Source: Achromobacter sp. (GTDB lineage Bacteria; Pseudomonadota; Gammaproteobacteria; Burkholderiales; Burkholderiaceae_B). From it: a stretch of 5,453 bases of DNA. The DNA lies in contig DMTA01000455.1 of NCBI GenBank assembly GCA_003454835.1, positions 1 through 5,453 on the forward strand. The letters are read 5' to 3'. Shown piece after piece: positions 1-3,848 of this stretch; within the stretch, counting starts at the first letter, position 1, and each line of letters opens with the position of its first letter. Under the pieces are notes generated by a model. It saw nothing but the letters and a program-made list of their open reading frames with translations. It did no database searches and had not been told where the DNA came from. A program made the translations under genes and the position numbers.

Positions 1-1
1 G

Positions 2-691
2 CCGCGCGCGGCGGCCGCCCGCCTGCTTGCACAGCATCCGCTGCTGGCCGGATTGCCGGCCGGCGTGGCCGACGATCTTTTGCTGGACGCCAGCGTGTTG
101 CGGGCGCCGGCCGGGCGCATCCTGTTCAGCGAAGGCGACGAGGCGCGGCACTACCTGCTGGTCGAAAGGGGGCAGGCCGAGGTCATGCGCTACAGCTACA
201 ACGGCGACGAGCGCGTGTTCCGGGTTTTCGAACCCGGGCAGTTGATGGCCGAGGCCGCGATGTTCATGCCGCACGGCCGCTATCCGATGCAGGCGCGCGC
301 GCGGACGGACGTGCAGTGCTGGCGGCTTGCCCGCCCAAAGCTGCACGACGCCTGCCGGCGGTGGCCCGATCTGGCGCTCAAGCTGCTGGCGGGAATGAGC
401 CAGGCGGTTTATGACCAGGTGAACAAGGTGGATTGGATGACGTCCAGTTCCGCTGCGGAACGGCTGGCGAACTACCTGATGGGGTTGCAGGAACGGCAGG
501 GCGACACGCTGACGCTGCCGCTGAACCAGCGCCAGATTGCGGCGCATCTGGGCATCCGCGCGGAAACGCTGAGCCGGCTGTTGAACGACTGGCAGGCGCA
601 GGGGTATATCAGCGGCAAGCGTAGCCAATGGGTGGTGACCGACCCGGCGCATTTGGCCAGCCTGTCAATGACGGCGAAACGGCCGTTCTGA
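2..691 (+). CDS. Crp/Fnr-superfamily transcriptional regulator, Dnr/Fnr-like (5' partial)
   Basis: This is a DNA-binding regulator with an N-terminal cyclic-nucleotide-binding-type beta-roll, a dimerisation helix and a C-terminal winged helix-turn-helix. The frame is open from base 2. The first possible start is a TTG at 53, but conserved-looking sequence (LLAQHPLLAGLP) continues upstream of it, so the true start is off the left edge. Counting from the TTG, the beta-roll is about residues 10-95, the long helix about 100-130 and the HTH about 152-195. The recognition helix carries E171-T-L-S-R175, the E-x-x-S-R pattern of FNR/DNR proteins that read TTGAY-N4-RTCAA sites. CRP's cAMP-phosphate-binding Arg-Ser is replaced by Tyr-Pro (RYPMQARA, about residues 76-83), so cAMP binding is unlikely. 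No FNR-type cysteine cluster is visible, although up to a few dozen N-terminal residues are missing. A redox- or nitrogen-oxide-responsive role is only an inference. The gene converges on the response regulator gene and is not in its operon. Confidence 0.9.
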   Translation, partial: PRAAAARLLAQHPLLAGLPAGVADDLLLDASVLRAPAGRILFSEGDEARHYLLVERGQAEVMRYSYNGDERVFRVFEPGQLMAEAAMFMPHGRYPMQARARTDVQCWRLARPKLHDACRRWPDLALKLLAGMSQAVYDQVNKVDWMTSSSAAERLANYLMGLQERQGDTLTLPLNQRQIAAHLGIRAETLSRLLNDWQAQGYISGKRSQWVVTDPAHLASLSMTAKRPF

Positions 692-734
692 AGCGTCATG
701 GCGCCTGGGGGCGTCGCCACGTGAAAGGCTGAAA

Positions 735-774
735 CGCGCCGGCGCCAATGACTTGCGTCATGTGTTCCGGCGCG
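735..774 (-). terminator. Bipartite hairpin in the convergent gap, probable terminator of the response regulator gene
   Basis: An 8-bp GC-only outer stem (CGCGCCGG at 735-742 with CCGGCGCG at 767-774) encloses an inner perfect stem (ATGAC at 748-752, GTCAT at 757-761). The two are separated by a 5-nt-per-side internal loop in which one or two further pairs are possible. Read as minus-strand RNA, the inner loop is GCAA, a GNRA tetraloop, and a short U run (TTTC) follows the outer stem. The structure begins 14 nt past the minus-strand stop codon, as expected for an intrinsic terminator. The U tract is short, so efficiency is uncertain. In the plus direction no T run follows, although a weaker hairpin (TGGCG 699-703, CGCCA 715-719) lies just after the Crp/Fnr stop. 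Confidence 0.55.
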
Positions 775-788
775 CGGCGTGGCCGGGG

Positions 789-1487
789 TCAGCCTTTGAC
801 CTGCGCCGGCTGATAGAAGCAGTAGCCGCTGCTGCGCAGCGTTTTGACGGGCAGCGTCTGGCCGCTCAGCGCCTCGACGCGGCGGCGCAGCCGGCGCATC
901 TGCGTGTCGAGCCGGCGCTGGTCGTATTCCAGGTAATCGGCGCCCAGGGCTTCGACGATCTGCCGGCGGCTGATGTTCTCGCCGGGTTGGCTCATCAGGC
1001 AATGCAGCACAGTCAGGTCCTGCTGCGACAGCGGCATGGCCGCCGCGCCGGGGATGTGCAGGCGGCGGGGGCCGATTTCAAGCAGCCAGCTCGACGGCGG
1101 CTGATCCTGGCCCGGCTGAGGCAGCCCCAGCCGGCGCACCAGCGCGGCCAGCGTCGCGGCCAGCTCGTCCAGATCGCACCCCTTGCCCAGATAGTGGTCG
1201 GCGCCCATGCCCAACCCTGAAATCCGGTCGGGTCCGGTCTGTCGCGCGCTGAATACCACGATGCCCACTTGCTGGCCTTCCTGGCGCAAGCGCTGGAGCA
1301 GGTCCAGGCCGCAGCCGTCGGGCAGGCCGATGTCGATGACGGCCAGATGGTGGCGGGCGGGGTCGAAGCGCTGGTCGAATTCCTGCAGGCTGGACACGCA
1401 CGTCTGGGCGTATCCAAGCTCTTCGAGGAATTCGCCGAGCTCCTGACGCAGCACGGGTTCGTCTTCGAGCAGGATCACTTCAGGCAT
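789..1487 (-). CDS. OmpR/PhoB-family response regulator
   Basis: This 232-residue cytoplasmic DNA-binding regulator is expected to be phosphorylated by the sensor kinase encoded divergently 77 bp away. The receiver domain spans about residues 3-118, with acidic pocket E8-D9, phospho-acceptor D52 in the IDIGLPDG motif, switch residue S80 and conserved K102. The usual Lys-Pro after beta-5 is Lys-Gly here (YLGKGCDLDEL). After a Pro/Gln-rich linker (about 122-132) comes a winged-helix DNA-binding domain (about 134-227), recognisable from the LSQQDLTVLHCLMSQPGE segment, the recognition-helix region RRLDTQMRRLRRRVE and the closing LRSSGYCF beta-hairpin. The length is normal for the family. The ATG at 1487 was chosen because MPEVILLEDE starts exactly at the first receiver beta-strand. 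No clear Shine-Dalgarno precedes it (the upstream sequence reads GCGGGCGCCTC). The likely target is its own divergent promoter and perhaps the autotransporter gene, which is inference. Confidence 0.95.
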   Translation of the reverse strand: MPEVILLEDEPVLRQELGEFLEELGYAQTCVSSLQEFDQRFDPARHHLAVIDIGLPDGCGLDLLQRLRQEGQQVGIVVFSARQTGPDRISGLGMGADHYLGKGCDLDELAATLAALVRRLGLPQPGQDQPPSSWLLEIGPRRLHIPGAAAMPLSQQDLTVLHCLMSQPGENISRRQIVEALGADYLEYDQRRLDTQMRRLRRRVEALSGQTLPVKTLRSSGYCFYQPAQVKG

Positions 1488-1564
1488 GAGGCGCCCGCGA
1501 AATGTTGCGTGGGGGCTGGTGTAATCTGCCGGGTTGCACGGAAATGCTGCGTAGATTGCAATCG
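1488..1564. promoter_or_regulatory. Divergent promoter region between response regulator and sensor kinase
   Basis: These 77 bp must hold the promoters of both two-component genes. A TGTAAT hexamer at 1520-1525 matches five of six bases of a sigma-70 -10 box for the kinase and would give a leader of roughly 30 nt before the ATG at 1565. No good -35 is present at 16-18 bp spacing, which hints at an activator-dependent promoter. A perfect 10-bp palindrome, GATTGCAATC (1554-1563), abuts the kinase ATG. Two 12-mers 42 bp apart are listed separately. No confident minus-strand promoter was found. Confidence 0.45.
1499..1552 (+). repeat. Pair of 12-bp direct repeats, GAAATGYTGCGT, 42 bp apart
   Basis: GAAATGTTGCGT lies at 1499-1510 and GAAATGCTGCGT at 1541-1552, differing at one base. 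The offset of 42 bp equals four turns of B-DNA, so both copies face the same side of the helix. They flank the candidate -10 hexamer at 1520-1525. Same-strand direct repeats in helical phase are the usual form of OmpR-family binding sites, so this is a candidate autoregulatory operator. The placement assumes that the kinase starts at 1565, because starts at 1502 or 1544 would put the repeats partly in coding sequence. Confidence 0.45.
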
Positions 1565-3604
1565 ATGAAACGGGAATGTTACTCCAGGGCGGCGCTGTGG
1601 CTGGCGCTGCTGGCCTGCCTGTTCGCGGGCTTGATGGCCGCGGCAGGACCGGCGCGCGCCGAGCCGCTGCGTCTGGATGGCGTCGACCCCGTCAAGGACG
1701 CGGCCGGCCATCTTGAACGCCTGATCGACCTCGATTGCGGCCTGGACGTCGGCGACGCCGCCAGCTCGGATGACTGGACGCCGCTGCCGGGCAGCCTGAG
1801 CGCGGGGTTCACGTCCGCAACGGTCTGGCTGCGCCTGCCGGTGCAGGTCGACAAGGTCATGCACGGCGGCTGGATGCTGCGACTGACCAATGCGCTGCTG
1901 GACGACGCGCGCATCTACGTGGGCCACGGTGGCGGCTGGACGATGCTGGGTCGCAGCGGCGAAGACCTGGCGCGGCGTAAATGGCCGGTGGACTATCGCA
2001 GCCCCGTGATCCAGTTCAATCCGTCGCAGCCGGGCGAGTACGTCATCCTGGTGCGGTTAAAGAGCAAGAACGCCATGGCCACGCGGCTGGAAGTCTGGCA
2101 GCGGCTGGCGTTCGACAACCAATCGCGCCGCGAGGGCCTGCTGTTCGGGCTGTACTTCGGTTTTTATCTGCTGCTGATCTGCGCGCACGCGGCGTTCTGG
2201 CTGGTGACACGCGCGCCGATGAGCGGCCTGTTCCTGGCCTACATCGGCAATTGCGTCTTCAACGAGGTGCTCTCGCTGGGGCTGGTCCAGCAGTTGACCG
2301 GCCTGCCCGTGGCCTGGAGCGACCGGCTGCTGGGCGTCGGCATCGCCGTCAGCCTGCCGGTGGCGCTGCGTGTCGCGTTCCGCCAGTTGAACCTGGAAGC
2401 GTTGTATCCGCGCGCCGTGCGCTGGCTGGACTGGCTGTTCTGGGGCGTCGCCGCGATCTGCTCCGCGCTGATCGTGACGGGGCACTACGGCGCCGGCATG
2501 CAACCGATCCAGGCGCTGGCGCTGCTGGTGATCGTGGGCTTCACCACGCTGGCGGCGTATCTGCTCAAGCGCGGCTGGCGGCCGGCGCGCTTTTTCGCGC
2601 TGGCGTTCGGGGTGTTCTACCTGGGCGTGCTGATCGCCTTCCTGCGCAACCTCGGGGTGTTTCCGGTCAACGCCTTCACCGAATACGTCTCCACGCTGGG
2701 CACGATGCTGCACATGCTGCTGCTCAGTCTGTTCATTGTTGGCCGCTACGAGCGGCGCCGCAGGGTGCGCGAATTGCAGCAGGCCAACTTGGCGGCCGAT
2801 CTGGCGCGCCAGCACAGCCACTGGCTGGAACGCGAAGTCGCGCTGCGCACGGCCGAGATGCAGGGCGAAATCGAACGCCGCGTCGCGCTGGAAGGCGAAC
2901 TTCGCACCTCGCTGGAAAAGGAACGGCAGATGTTCACGGAGCAGCGCGAATTCGTGGCGATGGTGTCGCACGAGTTCCGCACGCCGCTGGCGATCATCAC
3001 GACGTCGGCCCAGCAGCTTGGCCGCAACCTTGCCGCGCCGCTGGAAAAGAGCCTGGCGCGCTGCGCCAACATCCGCAATGCGGCCACGCGCCTCTTGGCG
3101 CTGGTGGACGAATACCTGACCGATGACCGCATGCGCGAGCCGAGCGCTGAACTGCGCACGACACGGTGCGATCTGCCGGCGCTGCTGCAGGACCTGGCTA
3201 GCGAGTATCCGCCGGGGCGGGTGCAAACCAGGTATGAGACGGAAATCCAGACCCTGGACTGCGACGCGGGCATGCTGCGGATCGCGCTGCGCAACCTGCT
3301 GGCCAATGCGGACCGGCATTGTGACGACGGGGGGACGGTAAGCGTGTCGGTACGCGAGGACGGCGCCATGCTCCGAATTGCCGTGGCGAATCCGGGCAGC
3401 GGCATTCCGCCCGCGGAGCAGGAGCGGTTGTTCCAAAAGTACTACCGGGGACACAACGCAATGCGTCATCCCGGCGCCGGGCTGGGGTTGTATCTCGTGA
3501 GTTCAATTGCGGAACGGCTGGGCGGATCCGTGGTCTTGGAGTCGGCGGGCGGTGACGAGCCGGTGTGTTTTTGCCTCAACTTGCCGCAGCCGGGGGCGGC
3601 TTAA
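1565..3604 (+). CDS. 7TMR-DISM sensor histidine kinase
   Basis: This 679-residue inner-membrane kinase should autophosphorylate on His and pass phosphate to the divergently encoded OmpR-family regulator. Residues 1-32 form a signal peptide ending ARA|E. About 33-185 is a periplasmic all-beta domain resembling 7TMR-DISMED2, a fold thought to bind carbohydrates or other small ligands. Seven hydrophobic helices follow (about 191-214, 220-241, 254-272, 287-305, 314-335, 342-361, 371-393), then a charged coiled coil (about 394-460). The HisKA domain carries phospho-acceptor H469 in VSHEFRTPLA, whose HExxT pattern also suits phosphatase activity. The HATPase_c domain shows the N box (N577, N581), G1 (VANPGSGIP, with N609 where Asp is usual), an F-box-like LFQKYY and G2 (G637-A-G639-L-G641). 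There is no receiver domain, so it is not a hybrid kinase. The ATG at 1565 gives a clean signal peptide. In-frame ATGs at 1544 and 1502 would add 7 or 21 residues, and none has a strong ribosome site. Confidence 0.93.
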   Translation: MKRECYSRAALWLALLACLFAGLMAAAGPARAEPLRLDGVDPVKDAAGHLERLIDLDCGLDVGDAASSDDWTPLPGSLSAGFTSATVWLRLPVQVDKVMHGGWMLRLTNALLDDARIYVGHGGGWTMLGRSGEDLARRKWPVDYRSPVIQFNPSQPGEYVILVRLKSKNAMATRLEVWQRLAFDNQSRREGLLFGLYFGFYLLLICAHAAFWLVTRAPMSGLFLAYIGNCVFNEVLSLGLVQQLTGLPVAWSDRLLGVGIAVSLPVALRVAFRQLNLEALYPRAVRWLDWLFWGVAAICSALIVTGHYGAGMQPIQALALLVIVGFTTLAAYLLKRGWRPARFFALAFGVFYLGVLIAFLRNLGVFPVNAFTEYVSTLGTMLHMLLLSLFIVGRYERRRRVRELQQANLAADLARQHSHWLEREVALRTAEMQGEIERRVALEGELRTSLEKERQMFTEQREFVAMVSHEFRTPLAIITTSAQQLGRNLAAPLEKSLARCANIRNAATRLLALVDEYLTDDRMREPSAELRTTRCDLPALLQDLASEYPPGRVQTRYETEIQTLDCDAGMLRIALRNLLANADRHCDDGGTVSVSVREDGAMLRIAVANPGSGIPPAEQERLFQKYYRGHNAMRHPGAGLGLYLVSSIAERLGGSVVLESAGGDEPVCFCLNLPQPGAA

Positions 3605-3624
3605 GGGCGCGGGCTTCGCAAGAT

Positions 3625-3645
3625 TTGCCCCCCGGTAAAGGGCAA
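3625..3645 (+). terminator. Weak hairpin after the sensor kinase gene
   Basis: TTGCCC (3625-3630) can pair with GGGCAA (3640-3645) around a 9-nt loop, starting 21 nt past the kinase stop codon. The stem is only 6 bp and is followed by TTGTT rather than a real T run, so termination may be incomplete and some read-through into the autotransporter gene is possible. Confidence 0.25.
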
Positions 3646-3654
3646 TTGTTGCGT
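3643..3654 (+). repeat. Third, degenerate copy of the two-component promoter 12-mer
   Basis: CAATTGTTGCGT matches GAAATGTTGCGT of the divergent two-component promoter (1499-1510) at 10 of 12 positions, with the 8-bp core TGTTGCGT identical and in the same orientation. It starts 39 bp after the kinase stop and about 200 bp before the autotransporter start. A second TTGTT lies 21 bp downstream (two helical turns). The copy overlaps the right arm of the weak hairpin at 3625-3645. An 8-bp core can recur by chance in a window of this size, so confidence is low. Confidence 0.3.
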
Positions 3655-3773
3655 AAAAGCATCTAGTTGTTTCCGCCTGCGGGGTGGGCAGATAGCTTCA
3701 AAAACCGGAAAAACGCCCACTTTTCGGGCTAATTGTGGCTATTTGAGGTGCGGGATTCTCGGATCTTACAAAC

Positions 3774-3793
3774 CGCTCAGATTCGCTCAGATT
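3774..3793 (+). repeat. Perfect 10-bp tandem repeat upstream of the autotransporter (candidate operator)
   Basis: CGCTCAGATT occurs twice without a gap (3774-3783 and 3784-3793), and the next base, C, begins a third unit that then diverges. The unit length is close to one helical turn, so both copies lie on one DNA face, as in tandem half-sites bound by OmpR/PhoB-type regulators. The pair sits 18 bp upstream of the candidate -10 TACATT (3812-3817), where a -35 box would be expected and none is found. Confidence 0.5.
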
Positions 3794-3848
3794 CCGTTTT
3801 GCAATGATCGGTACATTTCAGACACGAAATTTACATGGTCACTACAAA

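Larger units (their letters stand above)
3605..3848. promoter_or_regulatory. AT-richer intergenic and promoter region of the autotransporter gene
   Basis: These 244 bp carry no credible gene and are visibly richer in A/T than the flanking genes. From left to right they hold a weak hairpin after the kinase stop (3625-3645), a variant of the GAAATGYTGCGT motif (3643-3654), a second TTGTT 21 bp further on (3667-3671), and a short GCCC/GGGC inverted repeat (3715-3729) with T runs on the opposite strand. A 10-bp tandem repeat follows at 3774-3793. A candidate -10, TACATT (3812-3817), would place transcription start about 25 nt before the ATG at 3849, but no matching -35 lies 16-18 bp upstream. There is no sigma-54 GG-N10-GC pattern at this position. 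The weak core promoter is consistent with dependence on an activator. Confidence 0.45.

Noticed and set aside
53..55. TTG at 53 as the real start of the Crp/Fnr gene
   Set aside because: The frame is open to the left edge, and the upstream residues (LLAQHPLLAG) look like the conserved beginning of such regulators, so the gene most likely starts outside the window.
748..761. ATGACttgcGTCAT as a true FNR/DNR operator
   Set aside because: The spacing fits, but both half-sites miss the outer T. It lies downstream of both flanking genes rather than in a promoter, and it is embedded in a hairpin that a terminator explains better.
753..1220. Plus-strand open frame (155 codons) opposite the response regulator
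   Set aside because: The Ala/Gln/Arg-rich translation is antisense to a clear receiver and DNA-binding protein, with no independent support.
2057..3469. Long minus-strand open frame (470 codons) opposite the kinase gene
   Set aside because: The translation is Gln/Arg/Ala-rich low-complexity sequence with no domain. It lies entirely inside a well-supported kinase gene and is a by-product of high GC.
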